Shown piece by piece: positions 15,935-24,351 of a stretch of DNA of 28,533 bases; within the stretch, counting starts at the first letter, position 1; each line of letters opens with the position of its first letter. Under the pieces are notes generated by a model. The model ran no database searches, was not told the origin of the DNA, and saw only the letters and a program-made list of their open reading frames with translations. This stretch comes from Mycoplasma sp. CAG:472 (GTDB lineage Bacteria; Bacillota_I; Bacilli_A; RF39; UBA660): positions 1-28,533 of the forward strand of contig FR899387.1 of NCBI GenBank assembly GCA_000437315.1, in the 5' to 3' direction. The position numbers and the translations under genes were made by a program.

Positions 15935-15986
15935 TTTTACTAAAATTTAGTTTTTTTGTCTATAAAGTGTCATAAATTTAGTAAAA
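15935..15986. repeat. Inverted repeat between divergent yitT and gerQ genes
   Basis: TTTTACTAAAATTTA at 15935-15949 is matched in inverted orientation by TAAATTTAGTAAAA at 15973-15986, with one extra A in the first arm and a 23-nt spacer. It sits between two divergently transcribed genes, so an operator is possible. AT-rich chance repeats are a real alternative. Confidence 0.35.
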
Positions 15987-16015
15987 AAAAATAAGTTTTA
16001 ATGAGGTGAAAGCAA

Positions 16016-16375
16016 ATGAATGGTAATTATTATCAAAATCCAACATTTCCAACAAATCAAAATAATATGCAAAATATGACTGTACCACCAGGAAATGTAA
16101 GTTCAATGGAAGACTATAACGAACAAAGTTATATTGAAAATATTTTAAGGCTTAACAAAGGAAGAAAAGTTAATGCTTATGTTTCTTTTCCAGATAGTAC
16201 AGAATGGAAAAATAAGATATTTTCTGGATTAATCGAAGAGGCAGGTAAAGACCATCTAATAATCAAAGAGGTTACAACTGGAAAATGGTTCTTAATTAGA
16301 ATTTTATATCTTGATTATGTTGAATTTATGGAACCAATTAATTATTCTCACGCTTATTCTGAAAAAACATTTTAA
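16016..16375 (+). CDS. gerQ: GerQ-like spore coat protein
   Basis: The 119-residue protein has a loose N-terminus rich in Asn, Gln and Pro (about 1-37), then the conserved GerQ domain beginning EQSYIENILRLNKG and continuing through FSGLIEEAGKDHLIIKE and ILYLDYVEF. In Bacillus, GerQ is an inner spore coat protein, cross-linked by transglutaminase and needed for correct location of the cortex hydrolase CwlJ during germination. GAGGTGA precedes the ATG. It is divergent from yitT and its 3' end overlaps the opposing hydrolase gene by 4 nt. The N-terminal tail contains no Lys, unlike the cross-linked lysines known in Bacillus subtilis. Confidence 0.93.
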   Translation: MNGNYYQNPTFPTNQNNMQNMTVPPGNVSSMEDYNEQSYIENILRLNKGRKVNAYVSFPDSTEWKNKIFSGLIEEAGKDHLIIKEVTTGKWFLIRILYLDYVEFMEPINYSHAYSEKTF

Positions 16376-16869
16376 TATAAATCAAAATATTTAATTTCTT
16401 CGTTTAAACTTGTTTTCTCTCCATGACCAGGGAAAATAGTTGTATCAAGGGATAGTTTACTTATCTTTTCCAAAGATTTAATTAAATCATTATAATTTGA
16501 ATTTGGAAAATCATATCTTCCGATACTATGATAAAAAATTAAGTCACCAGAAAATAATAAGTTTTGTCCACTGAAAAATATTGAAATAGAATCGTCAGTA
16601 TGACCTGGCGTTTTTATTATGTCATAAGAAAATGTCTTCCCTAAAAATGTATTATGCTTAATATTATAGTATTTTTCTAACTTTTCAAGTGCACCAATAT
16701 GATCAAAATGATGATGAGTAACAATTATTTCTTCGACTTCATATTTTGAGCAAAATGAAACAATTTTTTCTGTATCATCTGCTGGGTCTATAATAATGCA
16801 TTTCCCATCTTTACTTAAAATATATGTATTTGTATCAAGGGGACCTAATACTAAAATTTCAACTTTCAT
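16372..16869 (-). CDS. Metallo-beta-lactamase-fold hydrolase (glyoxalase II-like)
   Basis: The 165-residue protein shows the metal-binding motif THHHFDH, followed by KTPGHTDDSISIFF, the LFSGDLIFYHSIGR aspartate region and IFPGHGEKTSLNEE near the end. These match the small YqgX/glyoxalase II-like group that hydrolyses thioesters such as S-lactoylglutathione-like conjugates; the true substrate is unknown. It is shorter than most family members (about 200 residues) mainly in the middle, yet all metal ligands appear present. It has its own promoter and ends tail to tail with gerQ without a clear terminator. Confidence 0.9.
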   Translation of the reverse strand: MKVEILVLGPLDTNTYILSKDGKCIIIDPADDTEKIVSFCSKYEVEEIIVTHHHFDHIGALEKLEKYYNIKHNTFLGKTFSYDIIKTPGHTDDSISIFFSGQNLLFSGDLIFYHSIGRYDFPNSNYNDLIKSLEKISKLSLDTTIFPGHGEKTSLNEEIKYFDLY

Positions 16870-16888
16870 AATACCTCATTTCTATTTA

Positions 16889-16917
16889 AATATAATAGAT
16901 ATTTGCTAGTTTGTAAA
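16889..16917 (-). promoter_or_regulatory. Promoter of the metallo-beta-lactamase-fold hydrolase
   Basis: Minus strand: -35 TTTACA, 17-bp spacer, -10 TATATT, each one mismatch from consensus, 20 nt upstream of the start codon. Confidence 0.5.
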
Positions 16918-16934
16918 TGATTTTGATAAATTTC

Positions 16935-16963
16935 TTGTTTTATATTTCATTTTTATCTATAAT
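16935..16963 (+). promoter_or_regulatory. Promoter of the SpoVB/MurJ-type flippase gene
   Basis: Plus strand: -35 TTGTTT, 17-bp spacer, perfect -10 TATAAT, directly followed by a GGAG ribosome binding site. It is back to back with the promoter of the hydrolase gene. Confidence 0.65.
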
Positions 16964-16986
16964 AATAATAGGAGTTGAAATTAAGT

Positions 16987-18567
16987 ATGAAGAAAAACGG
17001 ATTTATGGAAGGTGCTATAATAGCCACTATTGCGATAATAATTTCAAAAGTTTTAGGCGTATTATATGTAATTCCATTTTATAAAATAATTGGTGAACAA
17101 GGTGGAGCATTGTATGGTTATGCTTATAATATTTATAATATATTTTTAATAATTTCCTCAGCAGGTATACCACTTGCAATAAGTAAAATTACTAGTGAAT
17201 ATGAGACTTTAAAGGAATATGATAAAAAAAATGAAATGTATCGAATAAGTAAGAAAATAGTGTATATTTTCTCACTTGTTGCATTTTTATTATGTTTCTT
17301 ATTTGCAAAACCACTTGCTAAAGTAATTCTTGGCAATCTTACCGGAGGAAATACCATCGAAGATGTAAGTTTTGTAATTAGATGTATATCATTTGCTCTT
17401 TTAGTTGTACCACTTCTTTCAATTTATCGTGGATATCTTCAAGGGCATAAGTATATTGAGGCTTCTTCAAAATCACAAGTTATAGAGCAAATTGTTAGAA
17501 TATTTTTTATTCTTGTAGGAAGTTATTTATGTATTAAAGTATTTCATTTAAAAATTACATATGCAGTAGGAATTTCAGTATTTTCTTGTGCAATTGGTGC
17601 TATCGTTGCTTACATTTACTTAATTATTAAAACTAAAAAATCTAATGTTGTAAAAAATAATAAAAAGTCCCTTTCTGAAGAAGAAAGAAAAGAAGTAATT
17701 AAAAAGATTATCGGTTATTGCATACCTTTTATAATAATAAACATTTCAAATTCAATTTATAATACAACTGATATGATTTTAATTATACGAGGACTTACTA
17801 ATTTAGGGTATAGTGCAAAAGATGTTGAAACAATTTCCTCAATATTTACAACTTGGGGAAGTAAACTAATAACAATCGTTAAGGCATTTGCCACTGGTCT
17901 TACTATAAGTTTAATTCCTTCAATAGTTAGTGCTTATGTTAAAAAAGATATGGATAAAGCTAATTACTATTTCAACAATTCATTAAAAGTATTACTCTTT
18001 ATAATAACTCCACTTACAATATTCTTAAGTATTTTTGCAAAGGAAATTTGGTATATATTTTACGGTCAAAGTTACTATGGACCAATAATATTTAAATACA
18101 TCATTTTAGTGGCAATACTTGATAGTGCTTACATTATTTTCTTTTCTGCTTTACAAGGCTTATATAAAACAAAACTTGTATATATTTGCGCATTAAGTGG
18201 AATAACAGTTAACGCTCTTCTTGACCTTCCTTTAATGTATTTATTTAATAGACTTGGAATATACCCATATTATGGAGCAATTACCGCCACTGTAATAGGT
18301 TATATAATATCATTAAGTATACCAATTGTTTCATTATATAAAAATGATGGATTTAGATATAATGATACAATAAAGTCTCTTCCTAAACTAATTTTTTCAA
18401 TTTTAATTGCAATTTTTATGTGTGTTATATATAAAAATATAATGCCAACATTTAATGGTTTTATTGGAAATATGTTATATTTAGGAATAATCGGTTTACT
18501 TACACTAACAGTTTATTTCTTAATAAATAAAGATACTATAATAAAATTGTTAAAAGAAAAAAAATAA
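16987..18567 (+). CDS. SpoVB/MurJ-type polysaccharide or lipid II flippase
   Basis: The protein of about 526 residues has some 14 hydrophobic helices and the start typical of the SpoVB/YtgP group (EGAIIATIAIIISKVLGVLYVIPFYKIIG, then GYAYNIYNIFLIISSAGIPLAISK). It belongs to the MOP exporter superfamily; members move lipid-linked wall precursors across the membrane, YtgP as the vegetative MurJ and SpoVB for spore cortex. The sequence alone does not decide between the two. GGAG lies 12 nt before the ATG at 16987; an in-frame TTG directly after GGAG is too close to be used well. Confidence 0.88.
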   Translation: MKKNGFMEGAIIATIAIIISKVLGVLYVIPFYKIIGEQGGALYGYAYNIYNIFLIISSAGIPLAISKITSEYETLKEYDKKNEMYRISKKIVYIFSLVAFLLCFLFAKPLAKVILGNLTGGNTIEDVSFVIRCISFALLVVPLLSIYRGYLQGHKYIEASSKSQVIEQIVRIFFILVGSYLCIKVFHLKITYAVGISVFSCAIGAIVAYIYLIIKTKKSNVVKNNKKSLSEEERKEVIKKIIGYCIPFIIINISNSIYNTTDMILIIRGLTNLGYSAKDVETISSIFTTWGSKLITIVKAFATGLTISLIPSIVSAYVKKDMDKANYYFNNSLKVLLFIITPLTIFLSIFAKEIWYIFYGQSYYGPIIFKYIILVAILDSAYIIFFSALQGLYKTKLVYICALSGITVNALLDLPLMYLFNRLGIYPYYGAITATVIGYIISLSIPIVSLYKNDGFRYNDTIKSLPKLIFSILIAIFMCVIYKNIMPTFNGFIGNMLYLGIIGLLTLTVYFLINKDTIIKLLKEKK

Positions 18568-18569
18568 TG

Positions 18570-18578
18570 TGATATAAT
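18570..18578 (+). promoter_or_regulatory. Extended -10 promoter for the LemA-like gene
   Basis: TGATATAAT on the plus strand, 23 nt before the TTG start codon, just past the flippase stop. No good -35 at 17 bp is present, consistent with an extended -10. Confidence 0.55.
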
Positions 18579-18601
18579 GTTATAAGATAGGAAGTGTAAA
18601 T

Positions 18602-19102
18602 TTGAAATTGGAAATAATATTACTTATTGTAATTAGTATTGGATTTGGTATATCACTAGTATACTTTATTGGATATAATAAAATTTCTATCATAAAAGCT
18701 AAAATGGATGCAGCAAATGATATTATCAGTAAAGCTTTAAAAGATAAAAAAGATATAATGAATGAAATATATGATAAATATAAAAAAGTATTAAAAAAGA
18801 AAGATTATTTAAAAGATTTTGCAAATTTAAATACTAAGAAAATTAGTAATTATAATCTTGATATTGAACTTAATAATTATTTAAAAACTATGACTGATTT
18901 AAAAGAGGATAATAAAGAACTTAATACAGATGAAATAAATGAGTTATTTAACAAAATAGATAGTATTAACGAAATATTAATTGCTAATAAAAAATACTAT
19001 AATAAAAACAATAACTTACTTATGAAAACTATTAAAGGTTACATAAAAGTTATTGCTAAAATAAATAATATAAAAGTTCAGACTTCATATGAAACAAAGT
19101 AG
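18602..19102 (+). CDS. LemA-like membrane-anchored helical protein
   Basis: The 166-residue protein has one N-terminal membrane helix (about 3-24) facing outward with no retained cytoplasmic domain. The rest is a highly charged helical region (about 28-165) with Lys and Asn predominating. The order of a helix starting shortly after the membrane segment, a long middle helix pair and a C-terminal helix with NKKYYNKNNNLLMKTIKGY resembles LemA proteins, which have a similar YNxxxxxYN region, but the similarity is weak and could be superficial. It starts at TTG with AGGAAG upstream. A hairpin terminator follows its stop. Confidence 0.55.
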   Translation: MKLEIILLIVISIGFGISLVYFIGYNKISIIKAKMDAANDIISKALKDKKDIMNEIYDKYKKVLKKKDYLKDFANLNTKKISNYNLDIELNNYLKTMTDLKEDNKELNTDEINELFNKIDSINEILIANKKYYNKNNNLLMKTIKGYIKVIAKINNIKVQTSYETK

Positions 19103-19120
19103 CGATGCTACTTTTTATTT
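19096..19120. terminator. Hairpin terminator between the LemA-like gene and ung
   Basis: A perfect 8-bp stem (AAAGTAGC with GCTACTTT, loop GAT) lies between two convergent genes. On the plus strand it is followed by TTATTTT and clearly ends the LemA-like transcript. On the minus strand the T-run is poorer (TTTGTTTC), so it may act there only in part. Confidence 0.75.
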
Positions 19121-19774
19121 TGACCAATCAATTGGTTTTATGTTATTCTTTATTAAAAAGTCATTAGTTTTTGAAAATGGTTTTGAACCAAAAAATCCGT
19201 TGTATGCTGAAAATGGACTTGGATGTGGTGACTCTAATATTAAATGTTTAGGGTTTGTTATCAAAACTTTTTTACTTCGAGCAAAGTTCCCCCATAAAAT
19301 AAAAACAATTGGCTTTTCACTTAAATTCAACACTTTTATAACATAATCTGTAAAATATTGCCAACCTAACCCTTGATGAGAATTAGCCTTATCTTTTTCA
19401 ACAGTTAATGTGCTATTTAACAAAAGAACGCCTTCCTTTGCCCATCCGGTTAAGTTTCCAGTATTTTTAGGTGGAATACCTAAATCACTATATAATTCTT
19501 TATAAATATTTTGAAGTGAAGGAGGAATTTTTACATTATCCTGAACAGAAAAAGAAAGTCCGTGTGCTTCACCTTCTCCGTGATAAGGATCTTGTCCCAC
19601 AATAACAACTTTAACATTTTCGAAACTAGTCAATTTAAATGCATTAAAAATATTTTCTTTAAGAGGATAAATAGTTTTTTCATCATATAGTTTCATAATC
19701 ATATTATAAAAATTATGAAATCCAGGACTATTCCATATAACGCTTAATTTTTCATCCCAACTATTACCTATCAC
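19115..19774 (-). CDS. ung: Uracil-DNA glycosylase
   Basis: The 219-residue enzyme is full length with the water-activating motif VGQDPYHGEGEAHGLSFSV and the DNA-minor-groove motif HPSPFSAYNGFFGSKPF. It removes uracil from DNA, the first step of base-excision repair. Translation starts at GTG, supported by AGGTGAT a few bases upstream and the lack of a better in-frame ATG. It is a single gene between the rlmH terminator and a shared hairpin at its 3' end. Confidence 0.97.
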   Translation of the reverse strand: MIGNSWDEKLSVIWNSPGFHNFYNMIMKLYDEKTIYPLKENIFNAFKLTSFENVKVVIVGQDPYHGEGEAHGLSFSVQDNVKIPPSLQNIYKELYSDLGIPPKNTGNLTGWAKEGVLLLNSTLTVEKDKANSHQGLGWQYFTDYVIKVLNLSEKPIVFILWGNFARSKKVLITNPKHLILESPHPSPFSAYNGFFGSKPFSKTNDFLIKNNIKPIDWSK

Positions 19775-19805
19775 ATTATCACCTACATATTTATTTTACT
19801 AAACC

Positions 19806-19838
19806 CCACAAAAAAATAAAAGAATAAATCTTTTATTT
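19806..19838 (-). terminator. Terminator of the rplI-dnaB-rlmH operon
   Basis: A perfect 10-bp stem (AAATAAAAGA with TCTTTTATTT, 5-nt loop) overlaps the rlmH stop codon and is followed on the minus strand by a T-run (TTTTTTGTG). Confidence 0.75.
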
Positions 19839-20273
19839 ATGATAACTTTCGTTATTTAATATTTTAAAACTACGATAAATTTGTTCAAGCAATACTGCTC
19901 TAAATAAACCATGAGGCATAGTTATTTTACCAAAACTAATCTTTTGATTCATAAAATTTTTTATATTTTCACTTACACCATTACTACTTCCAATTATAAA
20001 AGTAATACTACTAAAATGAGTTAATTTATCATTTATTAAAGTTGAAAATTCTATGCTTGAAACTTCCTCACCCTTAATATCCAAAAGAATTTTATATGAT
20101 TTATCATTTTGAATAGTTTTTAAAAGTTCTTTTTCTTCATCAATAATATTATCTGAATCTTTTAACTCTATTATAGATAATTTATGATACTTATTAACCC
20201 TTTCAAAATAATCATTAACAGCATTTATTAGATAATTTTCCTTTAATTTACCAAAACAAATAATTTTTATCAT
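19833..20273 (-). CDS. rlmH: 23S rRNA pseudouridine-1915 N3-methyltransferase
   Basis: The 146-residue SPOUT-class enzyme shows IKIICFGKLKENYL at the start, a KILLDIKGEEVSSIEFS strand-helix, FIIGSSNGVSE and the C-terminal SAM-knot region MPHGLFRAVLLEQIYRSFKI. It methylates pseudouridine 1915 in helix 69 of 23S rRNA. In many family members the loop reads FVIGGxxG; here the second Gly is Ser, a mild departure. It overlaps the upstream yycJ-like gene by 4 nt and ends a five-gene operon. Confidence 0.95.
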   Translation of the reverse strand: MIKIICFGKLKENYLINAVNDYFERVNKYHKLSIIELKDSDNIIDEEKELLKTIQNDKSYKILLDIKGEEVSSIEFSTLINDKLTHFSSITFIIGSSNGVSENIKNFMNQKISFGKITMPHGLFRAVLLEQIYRSFKILNNESYHK

Positions 20274-21028
20274 ATTGTTATTACACTTCCTATATCATTT
20301 TTATTAGCACACTGTATTTTTACTTTTGTAGGATCAATGTATTCCTCAACTGTTTCAAGAGCAAGTTCTTCAGTATTGTTTTTTTCACTTAAATGTAGTA
20401 GTACAATATTTTTTGTGTTTTCTGTAATTAATTTTGATAAATAAATACCAGTAAATTTATTAGATAAATGTCCAACATCAGATAGTACCCTGTCTTGAAG
20501 CCATCTTGGATAAGAACCATGTCTAAGCATTTCTATATCATGATTGCTTTCAATATAATATGCCGTTTTTCCTTTAAAAGATTTAAAATATTTTGAATTT
20601 ATATAACCTGTATCAGTAATATAAACAAGGGATGACCCTTCATCAGTTATTACAAAACTACGAATATCTGCAACATCATGGCTCATTACAAATGATTTAA
20701 TGTCTAAATCTACAATATTTGGATTATCTTCATATATGATTATGTTTTCAATATCAGATATATCGTTTAATTCAAGTAACATTTTATTTGTAATAACAAG
20801 TGTTGCTTTTGTTCCTTTGAAAAATGTATGTAAACTTTTTGTATGGTCATCGTGAGTATGAGTTAAGAATACATAATCAATATCTTTATAATCCACTCCA
20901 ATTTCAGAAAGTTTTTCGCTCAAATATTTTTTTGTTCTTCCTAAATCTATTAAAATTTTATAATGACTTGTTTCAACATAAGTTGAATTTCCAGCTGAAG
21001 AACTTGCTAAAGTACAAACTTTAATCAT
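20270..21028 (-). CDS. walJ: YycJ/WalJ-like metallo-beta-lactamase-fold protein
   Basis: The 252-residue protein has the metallo-beta-lactamase start VCTLASSSAGNSTYVE and metal-binding THTHDDH, followed by VMSHDV and the C-terminal IVLLHLSEKNNTEE motif, as in YycJ/WalJ. YycJ is a double-strand 5'-exonuclease-type protein linked to mismatch repair and to wall-growth regulation in Bacillus. The usual walRK partners are not next to it here; it lies between an M23 peptidase and rlmH with 4-nt overlaps on both sides, so it is translated with them. Confidence 0.88.
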   Translation of the reverse strand: MIKVCTLASSSAGNSTYVETSHYKILIDLGRTKKYLSEKLSEIGVDYKDIDYVFLTHTHDDHTKSLHTFFKGTKATLVITNKMLLELNDISDIENIIIYEDNPNIVDLDIKSFVMSHDVADIRSFVITDEGSSLVYITDTGYINSKYFKSFKGKTAYYIESNHDIEMLRHGSYPRWLQDRVLSDVGHLSNKFTGIYLSKLITENTKNIVLLHLSEKNNTEELALETVEEYIDPTKVKIQCANKNDIGSVITI

Positions 21029-22515
21029 CTGTACACACTTAATGGGTTAATTGAATATCCACCTGAATATGGTTGACCATAAAATATTCCTAAATGGCAA
21101 TGGCATCCATAAGATACACCGGTATTTCCCATTTGCCCTATAACTTGTCCTCGAGTAACTTTGTCACCAACTTTAACAGTCATACTATTTGCAATCATGT
21201 GAGCATAAACTGAATAGTAACCATTACTATGACGAATAACAACATTATAACCTGACGCAGGACCAACCATACCACCAAACTGAGAAGAAACAACTTCACC
21301 CTCTAAAGCGGCATATATTGGTGAACCACAACCTGTACCAGAAATATCTATTCCATCGTGGAACGCTCCCCATCGCCACTCATAACCACTTGTTATAACT
21401 GATGGTTGATTTGTAGGCCAGCCCCAAGTAGTACCAGTATCGATATAAGAACCAGAGGTCCATCCACCAGAATATCTATAACCACCTTTAGTGGTAACTT
21501 GATCAACTTTTTCTTTAATTTTAACACTGCTTACAATTTCAACACCACCTTGTGTTTGACCATTTTTAACAGTATAATTTTCATCAATTCTAGTTATTCC
21601 AGTTACACCTGCTGTAGTAATTTCATTAAAATCCGAAGCTTTACTAGAATCATATTCTACTTTTTTTTCATATGGTATTTCAGTATCCAAAATTTCATTA
21701 ACATCATAGACAAATGTTAACATTGGATTGATTAGAGTAATATTAACATTATCTCCAATAGTAAGGAGGCTATCTCTTGAACTATATTTAGGATTAGCAA
21801 CCAAAAATTCTTTATAGTTAAGTTTATTTGCTTCCGAAATAGAATCAATTGTATCTCCTTCTTTTACGACGTATTTTTCTATCTTATTATTCGGCCCAAA
21901 TAATAAATATTGGGTTAATGATGATTCATCTTCAAAAATAGTATCATTTACTGAAATGTAACCTTTTTTTATATTTATAATTTCGTCAAAATACATATTT
22001 TTAATTACTTTTCCTGTAGTTTCAATTTCTTTTTGAGTATTATTCATGTAATTTGTATATTCTTCTTCAGCAATAAACGCAAGCACAAAATTATGGATAG
22101 CACTATCAAATACTTTTTTATCAAGAACATTGATAGTAATTTGCTTTTCATCTTTTTTATAAGTTGCAATATACCCTTCGATTGTAAATGAACCAATATC
22201 TGCCATTTTATTATATATTTGTTCTGGAGTAGACAAGACTATATCATAAGACGATGTTTTAATAATTTTAAAATTTTCTGGAGGATAAACAGTAGTAACA
22301 TTATATTTCTTTTTAATTTCTTGTTGTTTACTATTGATTATATCATATAACTTTTCATCATTTTTTAAATATCCAACACTTTTACCATCAATAAATACTT
22401 CATAGATTTTCTCAGCATCTAAAGAATCCTTTTTATCAAAGAAAAAGCCAACAAAACATAAAATACTTATAATTAATGTAAAAAAAGCAGACTTTATTAT
22501 ATCATTTATTTTCAT
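21025..22515 (-). CDS. M23 peptidase with LysM and G5 domains
   Basis: The 496-residue exported protein has an N-terminal membrane helix (about 8-26), a domain of unknown type up to about 205, one LysM (about 213-262, KYVVKEGDTIDSIS), a G5 domain (about 265-340, with IPYEKKVEYDSS and YTVKNGQTQGGVEIV), and a C-terminal M23 metallopeptidase. Zinc motifs are complete: His386 and Asp390 in FHDGIDISG, His439 in VYAHM, and His472-x-His474. It should cut peptidoglycan cross-bridges or stem peptides outside the membrane. It overlaps the dnaB stop by 1 nt and the yycJ-like start by 4 nt, so a wall hydrolase is wired into a replication operon. Confidence 0.93.
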   Translation of the reverse strand: MKINDIIKSAFFTLIISILCFVGFFFDKKDSLDAEKIYEVFIDGKSVGYLKNDEKLYDIINSKQQEIKKKYNVTTVYPPENFKIIKTSSYDIVLSTPEQIYNKMADIGSFTIEGYIATYKKDEKQITINVLDKKVFDSAIHNFVLAFIAEEEYTNYMNNTQKEIETTGKVIKNMYFDEIINIKKGYISVNDTIFEDESSLTQYLLFGPNNKIEKYVVKEGDTIDSISEANKLNYKEFLVANPKYSSRDSLLTIGDNVNITLINPMLTFVYDVNEILDTEIPYEKKVEYDSSKASDFNEITTAGVTGITRIDENYTVKNGQTQGGVEIVSSVKIKEKVDQVTTKGGYRYSGGWTSGSYIDTGTTWGWPTNQPSVITSGYEWRWGAFHDGIDISGTGCGSPIYAALEGEVVSSQFGGMVGPASGYNVVIRHSNGYYSVYAHMIANSMTVKVGDKVTRGQVIGQMGNTGVSYGCHCHLGIFYGQPYSGGYSINPLSVYR

Positions 22516-23849
22516 TATTCACCTTGTTCCTTTAAAACACTTTTAAATAAACCATAATTTAATTCAAATTGTAAATCAATAGTTCCTAAACTACCTTTAC
22601 GATGTTTGGCAATAATAAGTTCTGCTGGAACGATTGTATTATTTTGATCTTTAGATTTATCATAATAATCTTTTCTATTAATAAATAGAACCATATCTGC
22701 ATCTTGTTCAAGTGAACCTGACTCACGAAGATCTGCTAGCATTGGTACATTACTTTCTCTTTTTTCAGCAGTTCTTGATAACTGTGATAAAGCAATTACT
22801 GGAACATCTAACTCTAATGCCATTGTTTTTAAGGATCTTGAAATATCTGATACTTCAACCTGTCTTGATTCAACTTTTTTAGAACCACTATTAATTAACT
22901 GAAGATAATCTATTATTACAAGTCCAAGTCCTTGTTCACTACTTGCTAGTCTTCTACATTTTGCTCTAATTTCAGATATTGTAGTACCAGCATCAGCCTC
23001 AATATAAATACTAGTTTGTCCGAGTTGACTCATAGCCTCATTATACCTTTGCCAATCCTTATCATGCATATTTCCTGTTTGTAATTTATATGAATCTATT
23101 CTTCCAACTGAGGAAATCATTCTGTTTACAAGCATTTCCGCAGGCATTTCCAAATTGAATATTGCTACGGCTTTTTTAGTTGTTCTTCCTGCATAAGATG
23201 CCATATTAAGGGCTAGCGCTGTTTTTCCCATACCTGGTCTAGCTGCTAAAATTATCATTTCGCCGCCTTGAAATCCAGTTGTAAGTCTATCAAAATCATA
23301 AAATCCTGTTTCCAAACCAGTTATTAATTTTTTATTTTTAGCAAGCTCCTCAAGTTTATCATGAGCACTTCTTAAAACTTCAGTAATTGGTAAAAGTTCT
23401 GAAACGCTACGATTTCTTACTGCTAATAAAATTGTTTTTTCAGCATTATCCTGAAGTCTAGAAATATCTTCTTCATTATAGGCATTCTCTACAATTTGAG
23501 TTGCAGAGGTAATAAGTCCTCTTCTTACATTATAATCTTGTAAAATTTGAATATAATAATCAAGATTTGCACTTGTTACAACACTATCTATTACATCCAT
23601 TATATAATTGATATTAACAATTGATGATTTTTTCGTTTTATCAAGTTCAGTACTTATTGTAGTAATATCTATAGGTATCTTTTTATCGTGTAAACTTTTT
23701 ATAGCACAAAAAAGAGTTTTGTTTCTTTCATCAAAAAACATATCTTCATTAACACTTTCACAAATTTTATCAACTTGATCTTTTGAAATAAATGAAATTC
23801 CAAGAACGGACATTTCCGCTTCGGAATTAAATGGTAATGATTGTGCCAT
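22515..23849 (-). CDS. dnaB: Replicative DNA helicase DnaB
   Basis: The 444-residue helicase has the N-terminal primase-interacting domain (about 1-105), a linker, and a RecA-like ATPase with Walker A RPGMGKTA (about 204-211), Walker B LGLVIIDYLQLI, and motifs PVIALSQLSR and DLRESGSLEQDADMVLFINR. It unwinds DNA at the replication fork (called DnaC in Bacillus subtilis). It follows rplI, as in most Bacillota, with a short gap containing the ribosome binding site. An M23 peptidase gene begins at its last base. Confidence 0.98.
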   Translation of the reverse strand: MAQSLPFNSEAEMSVLGISFISKDQVDKICESVNEDMFFDERNKTLFCAIKSLHDKKIPIDITTISTELDKTKKSSIVNINYIMDVIDSVVTSANLDYYIQILQDYNVRRGLITSATQIVENAYNEEDISRLQDNAEKTILLAVRNRSVSELLPITEVLRSAHDKLEELAKNKKLITGLETGFYDFDRLTTGFQGGEMIILAARPGMGKTALALNMASYAGRTTKKAVAIFNLEMPAEMLVNRMISSVGRIDSYKLQTGNMHDKDWQRYNEAMSQLGQTSIYIEADAGTTISEIRAKCRRLASSEQGLGLVIIDYLQLINSGSKKVESRQVEVSDISRSLKTMALELDVPVIALSQLSRTAEKRESNVPMLADLRESGSLEQDADMVLFINRKDYYDKSKDQNNTIVPAELIIAKHRKGSLGTIDLQFELNYGLFKSVLKEQGE

Positions 23850-23861
23850 AACTCTCCTTTC

Positions 23862-24302
23862 TTATTTAATTAACTTAATATTTATATTAAATTCAACTTT
23901 TTTATGTAATTTTATTTTAACTTTATATGTTCCTAAGCTAGATAAAGGTGTATCTATTAATATACATTTTTTATCAATATCATAGCCAAGTTCATTTATT
24001 TTATCACTTATTTGTTTTGAGGAAACTGTACCAAAGACTCTATCATCTTTTCCGGTTTTTACTTTAAACTCAATAATTTTGTCATTTAGTTTATTTTTAA
24101 TTTCAGTTAAATTAGCAATTACTTTTTCTTCTTCATCATTTCTAATTTGAATTTGCTTATCTAAAATCTTTTTACTAGTATCAGTGTATGCAACAGCGAG
24201 CTTATTTTTTATCAAATAGTTATTAGCATATCCATCTGATACATTTATAATATCATCTTTTCTTCCTTGAGATTTTACATCTTTTAAAAGTATAACTTTC
24301 AT
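23862..24302 (-). CDS. rplI: 50S ribosomal protein L9
   Basis: The 146-residue protein has the L9 N-domain MKVILLKDVKSQGRKDDIINVSDGYANNYLI (GYANNYLI is the family signature), the long connecting helix (about 40-75) and the C-domain VKTGKDDRVFGTVSSKQIS. It bridges the large subunit to neighbouring ribosomes and helps keep reading frame. It starts a unit with dnaB under its own promoter. GGAGG precedes the ATG. Confidence 0.97.
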   Translation of the reverse strand: MKVILLKDVKSQGRKDDIINVSDGYANNYLIKNKLAVAYTDTSKKILDKQIQIRNDEEEKVIANLTEIKNKLNDKIIEFKVKTGKDDRVFGTVSSKQISDKINELGYDIDKKCILIDTPLSSLGTYKVKIKLHKKVEFNINIKLIK

Positions 24303-24330
24303 TTAAAATCCTCCTTAAATACTATAACTT

Positions 24331-24339
24331 ATTATAACA
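24331..24339 (-). promoter_or_regulatory. Extended -10 promoter for rplI-dnaB-M23-yycJ-rlmH
   Basis: TGTTATAAT on the minus strand (perfect -10 with TGn), 28 nt before the rplI start and right after the rpsR terminator. The -35 is a poor T-rich match. Confidence 0.55.
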
Positions 24340-24351
24340 TAAAAACTTCAT

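Noticed and set aside
19089..19346. Plus-strand frame running from the terminator into ung
   Set aside because: It covers a terminator hairpin and the antisense of ung; no plausible start site.
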